A DNA stretch of 32,682 bases from Actinomadura soli (GTDB lineage Bacteria > Actinomycetota > Actinomycetes > Streptosporangiales > Streptosporangiaceae): positions 1-32,682 of the forward strand of contig NZ_VCKW01000075.1 of the NCBI RefSeq assembly GCF_005889715.1, read 5' to 3'. The position numbers and the translations under genes are program-made. This document shows, piece after piece, positions 8,102-16,402 of the stretch; position 1 is the stretch's first letter, and every line of letters begins with the position of its first letter. Below the pieces are notes generated by a model, which saw only the letters and a program-made list of their open reading frames with translations, was not told where the DNA came from and did no database searches.

Positions 8102-8187
8102 GCGCACGGCTACCGGCCCCCGGGCCGTTCCGCCCACACCACTGAAAGCACCACGTGCACAAGCCTATGCCGTCCGAGGTCCGAGCA

Positions 8188-8230
8188 CCTCCGCAGGCTC
8201 GGATAACGCCGCGTCCCGAGCCCGCGGAGG
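8188..8230 (-). terminator. long hairpin after the first S33 peptidase gene
   Basis: Arms 8188-8202 and 8216-8230 pair over 15 positions with one mismatch, which reads as a G-U wobble in the minus-strand RNA. The loop is 13 bases. It starts 9 bases beyond the stop at 8239, a typical position for a factor-independent terminator, though without a U-tract. Confidence 0.7.
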
Positions 8231-8238
8231 CAGGTGCT

Positions 8239-9840
8239 TCAGCGGGGCGAGCCGGTGTGGTCCGCGCGGCCCGGCTTCTTGCCCTTGACGGGCTCCGGCG
8301 CCGGTCCGGCCGGGCACTCGATGTCCGGCCCGATCCGGCTCGCGGGCACCCGGCCGTCGCCGAGGTAGGCGATGACGGTCCGGTCGACGCACCGGTCGCC
8401 GGACAGCGCGACGCCGTGGTTGCGGCCTCCGGTCTGCACGAGCAGCCTGGACGTGGGGAACCTGCGGTGCGTCTCCAGCGCGCCGTGGTACGGGGTGGCG
8501 GCGTCCTCGCTGGCCTGCACGAGCAGGATCGGCGGCAGCGACGGCGTGCCCTGCACGCGCGGCGGCTCGCCGCCGTGCACCGGCCAGAAGGCGCACGGCG
8601 CGTTGTACCAGGTGTTGCTCCAGGTCTCGAAGCGGTAGCCCAGGTCGTAGAGGCGCTCGCTGTCGGCGTGCCAGCGGCTCCAGTCGCGCGGCCAGGACGC
8701 GTCGCGGCACTGGACGGCGTTGTAGACGGTGTAGTTGTTCTGGTCGAGCTTTGCGGGCGGCTGCCATGCCTTGCGCAGCGGGCGCGCGTCGCGCTTCACG
8801 ACGTACGCGGACAGCACCTTCGCGTGCGCGGTCCAGCTGTAGTCGGCGTAGCCGTCGGCGAGGAAGACGTCGTCCAGTTCGGTGGGCCCGATCTTCCCGT
8901 CGAGGGGCTTGGCCTTGAGCTTGGCCCGCGCCTTGGCGTACGCGGCGGAGACCTGCCGCTCGGACGTCCCGAGCCTGTAGGTCTTGTGGTGGTGAGCGAT
9001 CCAGGTGAAGTACGCGCGGATCCGCTTCTCGAACGCGACATTCTGGTCAAGGTTGTTCTGGTACCAGACCCCGCTCGGACGGACGACGCTGTCGAGCACC
9101 ATGCGGCCGACCCGTCCGGGGTACATCGTCGCGTACACCGCGCCCAGGTAGGTGCCGTAGGAGTAGCCGACGTAGTTGAGCTTCTCCTGCCCGAGGGCCT
9201 TGCGGATCTCGTCCATGTCGCGGGCCCAGTTGGCCGTGCCCATGTGCGGCAGGACCGTCCGGTACTTCTTGGCGCAGTCGTCCGCGTACGCCTTGGCGCG
9301 CGCCGTCCACGCCCGCTCCTCGCGCTCGTTCGCGGGAATGGTGTCGGGACGCGCGCGGCCCGGGTTCTGGTAGCCCGGGTCGCAGATCAGCGACGGCTTG
9401 CTGGCGCCGACGCCGCGCGCGTCGAAGCCGATCCAGTCGTAGGACGCGGCGACCTTCTTGGGCAGTGCGCGCTTGAAGACGGCCGGCATGTCGCGTCCGT
9501 GGGCACCCGGCCCGCCCCTGTTCAGCAGCACCGCGCCCGCGGAGCGGGACGCGGTGTGCCTGGCGCGGGTGAGTTCGAGCGTGATCTGCTCGCCGCGCGG
9601 GCGCGCGTAGTCGAGCGGCACCCGCAGGGACGCGCACTGCAGGCCCTTGAGGCGGGCGCCCTCCACCGGGTCGTCGGCGGGGCAGGACTTCCAGGCGAGC
9701 CCGGCGGGCCTCGGCGCGGGCCCGGGACTCGCAGCGGCGGGCGTTCCCAGCGCGGCGGGCGTTCCGAGCGCGGCGACCGCGAGCGTGACCGCGGCGGCGG
9801 CCGTCCCGGCGGCGGTCTTCTTTCCAGCGTCGTTCAGCAC
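8239..9840 (-). CDS. secreted S33 tripeptidyl-aminopeptidase-like alpha/beta hydrolase (copy A)
   Basis: 533-residue alpha/beta hydrolase of the SlpD/SlpE/Tap type with a TAP-like C-terminal domain. An alanine-rich export signal covers about residues 8-38. The oxyanion-hole motif is RGGPG at 108-112, the nucleophile elbow GYSYG (S227), the acid D446 in QASEDAATP and the base H475 in GGRNHG. Such enzymes remove short peptides from exported proteins or from peptide nutrients. Start is GTG at 9840 with a weak upstream GAAAG. It is the last of three tandem relatives; unlike the other two, it lacks the 43-bp upstream element, and its GGPG is preceded by Arg instead of Pro. Export route and substrate are inferred. 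Confidence 0.85.
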   Translation of the reverse strand: MLNDAGKKTAAGTAAAAVTLAVAALGTPAALGTPAAASPGPAPRPAGLAWKSCPADDPVEGARLKGLQCASLRVPLDYARPRGEQITLELTRARHTASRSAGAVLLNRGGPGAHGRDMPAVFKRALPKKVAASYDWIGFDARGVGASKPSLICDPGYQNPGRARPDTIPANEREERAWTARAKAYADDCAKKYRTVLPHMGTANWARDMDEIRKALGQEKLNYVGYSYGTYLGAVYATMYPGRVGRMVLDSVVRPSGVWYQNNLDQNVAFEKRIRAYFTWIAHHHKTYRLGTSERQVSAAYAKARAKLKAKPLDGKIGPTELDDVFLADGYADYSWTAHAKVLSAYVVKRDARPLRKAWQPPAKLDQNNYTVYNAVQCRDASWPRDWSRWHADSERLYDLGYRFETWSNTWYNAPCAFWPVHGGEPPRVQGTPSLPPILLVQASEDAATPYHGALETHRRFPTSRLLVQTGGRNHGVALSGDRCVDRTVIAYLGDGRVPASRIGPDIECPAGPAPEPVKGKKPGRADHTGSPR

Positions 9841-9939
9841 CCCGGCTTTCTATCGGAGGGACGCGGTGACCAGCGCGAACCCGGTATCGCGCGATTCCCG
9901 GCCGAAGGCGGACGTGTCGTGCCGAACGACGCCGCCAAA

Positions 9940-9989
9940 CGAATCGTGGCGTGCCCGCCGGTGCGAGACCGGGGGCACGCCACGGTTCG
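9940..9989 (-). terminator. 17-bp stem hairpin after the second S33 peptidase gene
   Basis: Arms 9940-9956 (CGAATCGTGGCGTGCCC) and 9973-9989 (GGGCACGCCACGGTTCG) pair over 17 positions with a single non-Watson-Crick pair; the loop itself contains a CCGG/CCGG mini-stem. It lies 21 bp past the stop at 10011 and separates this unit from the next peptidase gene. Confidence 0.8.
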
Positions 9990-10010
9990 GCGTGCTAGTG
10001 GATCAGCGGG

Positions 10011-11612
10011 CTACGGGCGCCCGACCGGGAGGTCCTTGCCCGCGGTGCCTCCGGCGGCCTTCGTCCGCATGGCCGTCGGGTCCGGGTCGTTCAGCTCCGG
10101 GAGGGCCTTGCAGTAGGCGTCGGGGCCGCGGCGGCTCCCCGGCAGCGCACCGGTGTCGAGGTAGGCGGCGACCTTGTCGTCGAGGCACACGTTGCCGTTG
10201 AGGGTGTTGGCGTGCGTCTTGCCGCCGAGCTCGAACACCAGGCGCGAGGACGGGAAGACCTTGTGCATCTCCAGCCCGCCCTCGACCGGCGTCGCCCCGT
10301 CCTGCGTGGACTGGACGAGCAGCATGCCCGGCAGGCGGCCGTCGCCCTTCAGCCTGAGCTCCGGCCCGCCGTTGAACGGCCAGAACGCGATCGGGGCGTT
10401 GTACCAGACGTTGCTCCACGTGTTGAACCGGTAGCCCTGCTTGTAGAGCTTCGCGGCGTCGTTGTGCCACGTGCCCCAGTTGCGCGGCCACTTGGCGTCG
10501 GCGGCCTGGACGGCGTTGTAGACGGCGAAGCCGTTGTCGTCGCCGCCCGGGTTGAGCCAGTCGAGCAGGCCCGACGGGTCCTTGTCGTTGACCCACGCGG
10601 AGAGGATCTGCGCGAACGGGATGTAGAAGCCCGTGTTGTAGCCGGCGGACAGGACGATGTCGTCCAGTTCGTCCGGGCCGATCTTGCCGCCGATCGGGGC
10701 CTTCTTCGCCCCGGCGCGGACCTCGTAGTACCTGGCCTCGACGGCCTTGCCCGTCGTGCCGAGGTGGAAGACCGAGTCCCACTTGGCGGTCCAGGCCCAC
10801 CAGGACTTCATGTTGCGCTCGAACGCCTTGTCCTGTTCGAGCTGGGCGTCGTACCAGACGGTCTTCGGGTTGACGTTGCCGTCCATCACGAAGCGGTTCA
10901 CGCGGCCGGGGAACAGCGTGGCGTAGGTGGCGCCGAGGTAGGTGCCGTAGGAGAACCCGTACCAGTTGATCCTCTTCTGGCCGAGGGCGGCGCGGATCGC
11001 GTCGACGTCGCGCGCGGCGTCGGTGGTGCGCATGTGCGGCAGCAGCCAGCCGAACTTCTTCGCGCAGTCCTGCGCGTACTTCTTCGACTTGGCGATCCAG
11101 ACCTGCTCCTCCTTCCACGAACCGGGGACGTAGTCCGGGCGGATCGGGTCGGAGAAGTGCGGGTCGCAGCTCAGCTGGGGCTTGCTGGACCCGACGCCGC
11201 GCGGGTCGAAGCCGATGATGTCGTACTTGGCGGCGACGTCGGCGTGCCCCGTGCCGCCGATCCAGCGGGCGAGCGCGGGCGCGTACGCCAGCCCGGAGCC
11301 GCCGGGGCCGCCCGGGTTCACGAACAGGACGCCCTTGTAGTTCTTCTCGTCGGTGTGCTTGAACCGCGACACCGCGATGGAGATCGTGCGGCCGTACGGC
11401 CGGTCGTGGTCGAGGGGGACCTCGACCTGGGCGCACTGCGCGTTGTTCATCGGGTCGTCCGGGCCGCTGACCTCGCACTTGCCCCAGTCGATGCCCGTGG
11501 CCGCGACCGTGGCGGCGCTCGGCCGCCCGGTGTCCGCGCTCACGGAGACGGCGGCGCCGGTGCCGCCGGCCGCCACGGCCGCCGCGGCCGTGACGAGAAG
11601 AATCCTTTTCAC
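10011..11612 (-). CDS. secreted S33 tripeptidyl-aminopeptidase-like alpha/beta hydrolase (copy B)
   Basis: 533 residues. Signal peptide MKRILLVTAAAAVAAGG and following residues to about 26; oxyanion loop NPGGPGGSG from 99; nucleophile S221 in GFSYG; acid D438 in QSTQDGATP; base H467 in GGKTHA. It aligns over its whole length with the copies on both sides. Start is GTG at 11612, with GAGGGGG about 9-14 bases upstream. It is flanked by hairpins at 9940-9989 (its own end) and 11863-11897 (end of copy C), so it is probably transcribed alone. An exact copy of the 43-bp element found upstream of copy C lies 153 bp before its start. Extracellular or cell-wall exopeptidase is the likely role. Confidence 0.88.
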   Translation of the reverse strand: MKRILLVTAAAAVAAGGTGAAVSVSADTGRPSAATVAATGIDWGKCEVSGPDDPMNNAQCAQVEVPLDHDRPYGRTISIAVSRFKHTDEKNYKGVLFVNPGGPGGSGLAYAPALARWIGGTGHADVAAKYDIIGFDPRGVGSSKPQLSCDPHFSDPIRPDYVPGSWKEEQVWIAKSKKYAQDCAKKFGWLLPHMRTTDAARDVDAIRAALGQKRINWYGFSYGTYLGATYATLFPGRVNRFVMDGNVNPKTVWYDAQLEQDKAFERNMKSWWAWTAKWDSVFHLGTTGKAVEARYYEVRAGAKKAPIGGKIGPDELDDIVLSAGYNTGFYIPFAQILSAWVNDKDPSGLLDWLNPGGDDNGFAVYNAVQAADAKWPRNWGTWHNDAAKLYKQGYRFNTWSNVWYNAPIAFWPFNGGPELRLKGDGRLPGMLLVQSTQDGATPVEGGLEMHKVFPSSRLVFELGGKTHANTLNGNVCLDDKVAAYLDTGALPGSRRGPDAYCKALPELNDPDPTAMRTKAAGGTAGKDLPVGRP

Positions 11613-11764
11613 ACCTGACCCCCTCAGATCGGCGGCTCCGGGTGCCCGGACGCGGGTGCCCAGGGGGCCGGACGCGGGTGAGGGGAGCCACGCCGATGCA
11701 TAGCGGTTGCGAACTGCGTGGAGATTCTGACGGCTTTGTCGGTTATGGCGGCAGAGCCCGGCTT

Positions 11765-11807
11765 GAGTGGATGCGGAATCGTGACAAGATCAGCGGAACT
11801 TCGTGAT
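11765..11807 (-). promoter_or_regulatory. 43-bp duplicated upstream element, copy 1
   Basis: Identical over 43 bp to 13698-13740. Read on the minus strand it contains two half-sites, TCACGAAGTTCCGC and TCACGATTCCGC, separated by TGATCTTG, i.e. a tandem direct repeat about two helical turns apart. It lies 153 bp before the start of S33 copy B. A shared operator or promoter block is the simplest reading. Confidence 0.65.
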
Positions 11808-11862
11808 GTTGCGGAGCGTTCGGGGCGTCCGGCGGGCCGGCCGCGTCCGTCCGCCCAGCGCA

Positions 11863-11897
11863 TGAGGGCCCCGGGGGTCGCTCCCCCGGGGCCCTCA
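11863..11897 (-). terminator. perfect 15-bp stem hairpin after S33 copy C
   Basis: TGAGGGCCCCGGGGG (11863-11877) pairs perfectly with CCCCCGGGGCCCTCA (11883-11897) around a 5-base loop TCGCT. It lies 42 bp beyond the stop at 11939. Very stable; no T-tract, as is common in actinomycetes. Confidence 0.85.
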
Positions 11898-11938
11898 CTA
11901 ACGGTCGGCCGACAGATTCACCGGCCGTCGTCGGTGTG

Positions 11939-13600
11939 TCAGCGGATGATGTCCGCCTTCAGGCGCGCGGCCGTCAGCGACCCGGTGCCGACGAGCGTCC
12001 TGGCGGACGCCTGCGCCGGCGGGGTCGGGTCGCCCAGCTGCGGGACGTGGACCGTCCGCTCCTCCGGACGCTCTCCCCGCAGGAAGTACGCGTCGAAGTA
12101 GGCGTCCACCTCGGCGGAGCCGCGGTGGACGATGCAGTGCGTGCGGTCACCGTCCTGGACGACCAGGCGCGAGCCCTTGAGCCGGCGCTGCATGTCCAGT
12201 GAACCCTCGTACGGGGTGGCCGCGTCGTTGGTCGACTGGAACATCAGGATGTTGGTCGGCAGGTCGCGGGTGCGGCCGATGTCGACCGGCTTGCCGGCCT
12301 TGGCGCCCCAGAACAGGCAGGGCGCGTTGAACCAGGCGTTGGCCCAGGTCTCGAACGGGTGCTCGCGGTTGATCCGGTCGTTGTCGCGCTGCCACTTCTT
12401 CCAGCTCAGCGGCCACTGGACGTCGGTGCACTGCACGGCGAGGTAGACGGCGTTGCCGTTGTCCGGGACGCCCCCGCTGGTCGGTCCGCCGAAGGTCAGC
12501 GCGAACGTCGCGGTGTCGCCCGCCTTGTAGGCCGCCAGCCCGGCCGCGTACCCGTGCCAGACGGCCTGGCTGCGCCGGTATCCGGCGTTGAGGATGGCGT
12601 CGGTCAGCTCGTCCGGCCCGACGGCGAGGGTCTGGCCGCTGTCGGGGTCGGTGTAGCGGACCGGGTTCTTCTTGAGCTTGGCGCGCAGGTCGTAGAAGAA
12701 GTCGCGCACCTCGCGCTGCTTCTTGCCCAGCTTGTACGTCGAGTCGTACTTGGCGATCCAGCCGAGGTAGTACTCGAAGTTGATGTCGAACTCGACGTCC
12801 TGGTTGAGGTTGGCCTCGTACCAGACGTCGGACGGGCCGACGTTGCCGTCCAGCACCATCTTGTCGACGTTCTTCGGGTACACGGTGGCGTACGCGGACC
12901 CGAGGTAGGTGCCGTAGGACGCGCCGTACCAGTCGAGCTTGTCGTTGCCCAGCGCGCGCCGGATCGACTCCACGTCGTGGACCGAGTCGATGGTCTTGAT
13001 GTGGTCCAGCAGCCCGATCTTGTCGTTCTTCGCGCAGCTCTCGGCGTACGCCTTGGTCAGCTTCAGCCAGGTCTGGACGGACTCGCGGTCGCCGGTGCCG
13101 TAGTCCGGACGCGGCGCGTGGCCGTAGTTCGGGTCGCAGGTGAGCGCCGGGACGCTCATGCCGACGCCGCGCGGGTCGAACCCGATCACGTTGTAGGCCT
13201 CGCGCATCGGGGCGGAGTTCTGCGCGAACACGCGCGGGCCGAACAGCGCGCCGCCGCCGCCGGGACCGCCCGGGTTGACGACGATGTCGCCCTTGGCCGG
13301 GCCCTTGCCCGTGTGCGGCGTCCGGGTGAGCTGCAGTGTGATCTTCTTGCCGTAGGGCTTGGCGTGGTCGAGCGGGACCGACAGCTCGGCGCACTGCACG
13401 ATCTTGGAGACCGGGTAGATGACGTCGTAGAGGTCGTGCACCGTCTTGACGAAGTCCGCCGGGCAGGCGTGCCAGTCGAGCGAGGCGGGGTTGTAGCCTC
13501 CTGCCGATCCGGTGGAGGGGCTCTCGGCCTGCGCGCTTGTGGCGCCCAGACCGGTGAGACCGAGGCCGGCCACCGCGGCCACGACAACGATCCTCTTCAC
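11939..13600 (-). CDS. secreted S33 tripeptidyl-aminopeptidase-like alpha/beta hydrolase (copy C)
   Basis: 553 residues. Clear Sec signal MKRIVVVAAVAGLGLTGLG with an AQA cleavage site near residue 25; oxyanion loop NPGGPGGGG from 109; nucleophile S228 in GASYG; acid D459 in QSTNDAATP; base H488 in GDRTHC. The frame is open to 13639, but GTG 13600 has AGGGGG just upstream and begins the signal peptide in the same style as copy B, so I chose it. It carries longer inserts than A and B near residues 52-66 and 312-326. The 43-bp element lies 98 bp upstream, beyond which is the ispG terminator. Likely a separately transcribed secreted peptidase. Confidence 0.88.
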   Translation of the reverse strand: MKRIVVVAAVAGLGLTGLGATSAQAESPSTGSAGGYNPASLDWHACPADFVKTVHDLYDVIYPVSKIVQCAELSVPLDHAKPYGKKITLQLTRTPHTGKGPAKGDIVVNPGGPGGGGALFGPRVFAQNSAPMREAYNVIGFDPRGVGMSVPALTCDPNYGHAPRPDYGTGDRESVQTWLKLTKAYAESCAKNDKIGLLDHIKTIDSVHDVESIRRALGNDKLDWYGASYGTYLGSAYATVYPKNVDKMVLDGNVGPSDVWYEANLNQDVEFDINFEYYLGWIAKYDSTYKLGKKQREVRDFFYDLRAKLKKNPVRYTDPDSGQTLAVGPDELTDAILNAGYRRSQAVWHGYAAGLAAYKAGDTATFALTFGGPTSGGVPDNGNAVYLAVQCTDVQWPLSWKKWQRDNDRINREHPFETWANAWFNAPCLFWGAKAGKPVDIGRTRDLPTNILMFQSTNDAATPYEGSLDMQRRLKGSRLVVQDGDRTHCIVHRGSAEVDAYFDAYFLRGERPEERTVHVPQLGDPTPPAQASARTLVGTGSLTAARLKADIIR

Positions 13601-13697
13601 AAATCCCCCTAACGTGCCGACTCCGGTTGAGTCAGACAAACGGGTAAATGAGTGAAGATTGTGGCGTCCCGGCCGCAGGCCGGACAGGGCCCATCAC

Positions 13698-13740
13698 GAG
13701 TGGATGCGGAATCGTGACAAGATCAGCGGAACTTCGTGAT
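13698..13740 (-). promoter_or_regulatory. 43-bp duplicated upstream element, copy 2
   Basis: Exact copy of 11765-11807, located 98 bp before S33 copy C and 34 bp after the ispG terminator. In both copies GTTC follows 11 bases beyond the element on the plus strand, giving GGAAC-N18-GTT spacing, reminiscent of ECF sigma promoters; in this copy the pattern is also readable on the minus strand towards the peptidase. Confidence 0.65.
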
Positions 13741-13774
13741 CAGTCCGGACGTTCCGGATCCGGTCAGTCACGCG

Positions 13775-13819
13775 GAACGGCGAGGGCCCCGGGTTGCGCA
13801 CCCGGGGCCCTCGCCGTTC
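13775..13819 (-). terminator. perfect 19-bp stem hairpin after ispG
   Basis: Arms 13775-13793 and 13801-13819 are perfect complements (GAACGGCGAGGGCCCCGGG and its partner) around a 7-base TTGCGCA loop. It lies 31 bp past the ispG stop, closing the dxr-rseP-ispG operon before the inserted peptidase genes. Confidence 0.88.
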
Positions 13820-13850
13820 GCTCTTGGTCGCTGCCCGCCGCTGAGGCGTG

Positions 13851-15041
13851 TCAGGTGACGATGACGTCGGCGCCGGGGCCCGACACCGAGCCGTCCTCGC
13901 CGATCTCGATGCCCATCTCGTCGGCGATGCGCATCGCCTCCTCGATCAGCGTCTCCACGATCTGCGACTCCGGGACGGTCTTGACGACCTCGCCCTTGAC
14001 GAAGATCTGCCCCTTGCCGTTGCCGGACGCGACGCCGAGGTCGGCCTCGCGCGCCTCGCCGGGGCCGTTCACCACGCAGCCCATCACCGCGACCCGCAGC
14101 GGGACGGGGAAGTCCTTCAGCCCGGCGGTGACCTGCTCGGCGAGCGTGTACACGTCCACCTGCGCCCGGCCGCACGACGGGCAGGACACGATCTCCAGCC
14201 CGCGCTTGCGCAGCCCCAGCGACTCCAGGATCGCCTGGCCGACCTTGACCTCCTCGACCGGAGGCGCGGACAGCGACACCCGGATCGTGTCGCCGATCCC
14301 CTCGGCGAGCAGCGCCCCGAACGCCACCGCCGACTTGATCGTGCCCTGGAACGCCGGGCCCGCCTCGGTCACGCCGAGGTGCAGGGGATAGTCGCAGGCG
14401 GCGGCCAGCCGCCGGTATGCGTCGATCATCACGACGGGGTCGTTGTGCTTGACGGAGATCTTGATGTCGCGGAAGCCGTGCTCCTCGAACAGCGAGCACT
14501 CCCACAGCGCCGACTCGACCAGCGCCTCCGGGGTGGCCTTGCCGTGCTTCTCCAGCAGTCGCTTGTCGAGCGAGCCCGCGTTCACCCCGATCCGGATGGG
14601 GACGCCCGCGTCCGTCGCCGCGCGGGCGATCTCACCGACCTTGTCGTCGAACTTCTTGATGTTGCCCGGGTTGACCCGGACGGCGGCGCAGCCCGCGTCG
14701 ATCGCGGCGAACACGTACTTGGGCTGGAAGTGGATGTCGGCGATGACGGGGATCGGCGACTTCCTCGCGATCGCGGGCAGCGCGTCGGCGTCGTCCTGCG
14801 ACGGCACCGCGACCCGGACGATCTGGCACCCGGACGCGGTCAGCTCGGCGATCTGCTGCAGCGTCGCGTTCACATCGGCGGTGAGGGTGGTGGTCATCGA
14901 CTGCACCGAAACCGGAGCGTCGCCCCCGACCGGAACGCTTCCGACCATGATCTTCCGGGACGTGCGACGCGGCGTGCTCAGCCCCGGCGCCCGGCCGTCG
15001 CTCTCGTCGCGGACGCCCGGCATTCCCAGTGAAACGCTCAT
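13851..15041 (-). CDS. ispG: 4-hydroxy-3-methylbut-2-en-1-yl diphosphate synthase (flavodoxin)
   Basis: 396-residue IspG/GcpE, the [4Fe-4S] enzyme that converts MEcPP to HMBPP in the MEP isoprenoid pathway. The TIM-barrel part opens with RKIMVGSVPVGGDAPVSVQSMT. The cluster ligands are visible in SCPSCG (C287, C290) and MGCVVNGPGE (C322, E329). Length and motifs are normal for the family. Start is ATG 15041 with GGAGAGGG directly upstream. It follows the site-2 protease gene by 116 bp in the order dxr-rseP-ispG, the standard actinobacterial arrangement, so it is probably co-transcribed. Confidence 0.97.
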   Translation of the reverse strand: MSVSLGMPGVRDESDGRAPGLSTPRRTSRKIMVGSVPVGGDAPVSVQSMTTTLTADVNATLQQIAELTASGCQIVRVAVPSQDDADALPAIARKSPIPVIADIHFQPKYVFAAIDAGCAAVRVNPGNIKKFDDKVGEIARAATDAGVPIRIGVNAGSLDKRLLEKHGKATPEALVESALWECSLFEEHGFRDIKISVKHNDPVVMIDAYRRLAAACDYPLHLGVTEAGPAFQGTIKSAVAFGALLAEGIGDTIRVSLSAPPVEEVKVGQAILESLGLRKRGLEIVSCPSCGRAQVDVYTLAEQVTAGLKDFPVPLRVAVMGCVVNGPGEAREADLGVASGNGKGQIFVKGEVVKTVPESQIVETLIEEAMRIADEMGIEIGEDGSVSGPGADVIVT

Positions 15042-15157
15042 CCCTCTCCTCTGATTCGCGGCCCCGGTACAAAGCCTAAGCGGCGTGGGCGGCGGAGGGG
15101 ACGCCGCCCGGCATCCTATGGTGTGACCGTTCAACTACTCTAGGTAAACATTTTCTG

Positions 15158-16360
15158 TCATTCCGGTAGCTTCAGCGGATTGAACACGTCCGCGAGGATC
15201 AGCAGCACCCCGAGCCCCACGAGCACCAGGACGGCCAGGTAGGTCAGCGGCAGCAGCCGGGTCATGTCGACCGTGCCCGGATCCGGGCGCCCGCGGACCC
15301 GGTTGACGGCCGCGCGGGCCCGCTCGTAGCCGACCACCGCGAGGTGCCCCCCGTCCAGCGGGAGCAGCGGCAGGACGTTCAGCGCCCCGAGGAAGATGTT
15401 CACCGACACGACCAGCGACAGGAACAGCGCGATCTTGTCGCGGGCCGAGTTCGTGTCCGAGGCGAAGATCTGGCCGGACACGTCCGTCGCGCCGACCACG
15501 CTGCCGACCTGGCCGCCGGGCGTGCTCTCCCGCTCGGGCGAGAACAGCCTCGGGACGGCGGCCGGCAGGTCCACCGCGACCTCGCCGATTCCCGCCACGG
15601 TCCGTCCGGTCGCGCGTGCGGCGAACGCCGTCGCGCCGAGCGGGCCCGCCCGCTCGTAGCCGCCGCCGACGACCCTCGCGGACATGCCGACGAACGGCTG
15701 ACCGTCCACGTCCGCGAGCCTGATCGGCAGCGTCATGGTCTGCGGTGCCCCAGGGCGCTGCACCGCCACCCGCACCGTCTGGCCGGGCTTCGCCTTGTCG
15801 ATGGCCTTGGTGAGCTCGTCCCAGTCCGACACCGGTGTCCCGTCGAACGAGACAACCCGGTCCCCGGCGCGCAGCCCCGCCGCGGCGGCGGGCGAGCGCG
15901 GACGGCCCTCCTCGCACGCCGACCGCGCCCCGGCGGGCACGCACGGCGTCACCTCGTCGACCGTGCTGGTCACGGTCCCGGACTGGGGCACGCCGACCGT
16001 CATCGCCATCACCATGAGCAGCAGGAAGGCGAACACGAAGTTCGCCACGACGCCCGACACGATCACGATCGCGCGGCGCCCGGCGGGCTGCCGGTAGAAC
16101 GCGCGCGGACGGTCCGCCGGGTCGATCTCCTCCAGCGGCGTGTACCCGACGATCTTGACGAAGCCGCCGAGCGGGATCGCCTTGACGCCGTACTCCGTCT
16201 CGCCCCGGCGCGTCGACCACAGGGTCGGCCCGAAGCCCACGAAGTACTGCGTGGCCTTCATGCCGAACCGCTTGGCGGGGAGCAGGTGCCCGCCCTCGTG
16301 GAGCATCACCGACAGCAGCAGCGCGACGACGAACGCCACCGCGCCGAGCAGGAACGCCAT
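15158..16360 (-). CDS. rseP: site-2 intramembrane metalloprotease (RseP/Rip1-like, M50)
   Basis: 400-residue polytopic membrane protease of the RseP/Rip1 family, which cuts anti-sigma factors and other membrane proteins within the bilayer. The zinc motif HEGGH is at 21-25 in the first membrane helix, and the third zinc ligand is D336 in LPLDGGH. A PDZ-like domain (PAAAAGLRAGDRVVSFDGTPVSDWDEL) lies in between, and a C-terminal helix follows. A small cysteine-bearing insert (CVPAGARSACEEG) precedes the PDZ core. Start is ATG 16360 with GGAGGG upstream. It lies between dxr and ispG, as Rv2869c does in M. tuberculosis. Orthology to Rip1 is inferred from position and domains. Confidence 0.94.
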   Translation of the reverse strand: MAFLLGAVAFVVALLLSVMLHEGGHLLPAKRFGMKATQYFVGFGPTLWSTRRGETEYGVKAIPLGGFVKIVGYTPLEEIDPADRPRAFYRQPAGRRAIVIVSGVVANFVFAFLLLMVMAMTVGVPQSGTVTSTVDEVTPCVPAGARSACEEGRPRSPAAAAGLRAGDRVVSFDGTPVSDWDELTKAIDKAKPGQTVRVAVQRPGAPQTMTLPIRLADVDGQPFVGMSARVVGGGYERAGPLGATAFAARATGRTVAGIGEVAVDLPAAVPRLFSPERESTPGGQVGSVVGATDVSGQIFASDTNSARDKIALFLSLVVSVNIFLGALNVLPLLPLDGGHLAVVGYERARAAVNRVRGRPDPGTVDMTRLLPLTYLAVLVLVGLGVLLILADVFNPLKLPE

Positions 16361-16402
16361 CGGCCCTCCTCGGGCTCCGTCCGGAGGCGGGCCCCCCGGG
16401 TC

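Larger units (their letters stand above)
11613..11938. other. 326-bp control region between S33 copies B and C
   Basis: No gene seen. From the copy C side it holds the terminator at 11863-11897, the 43-bp duplicated element at 11765-11807, then a 152-bp presumptive leader of copy B that ends in GAGGGGG. Short frames crossing it have no codon bias. Confidence 0.7.

Noticed and set aside
8102..8137. Upstream GTG start for the GNAT protein
   Set aside because: No ribosome site; the DUF4081 domain starts at the later ATG. GTG 8107 remains possible.
8155..10116. 653-codon open frame on the plus strand opposite S33 copy A
   Set aside because: Antisense to a peptidase with an intact catalytic triad; low-complexity translation and no ribosome site.
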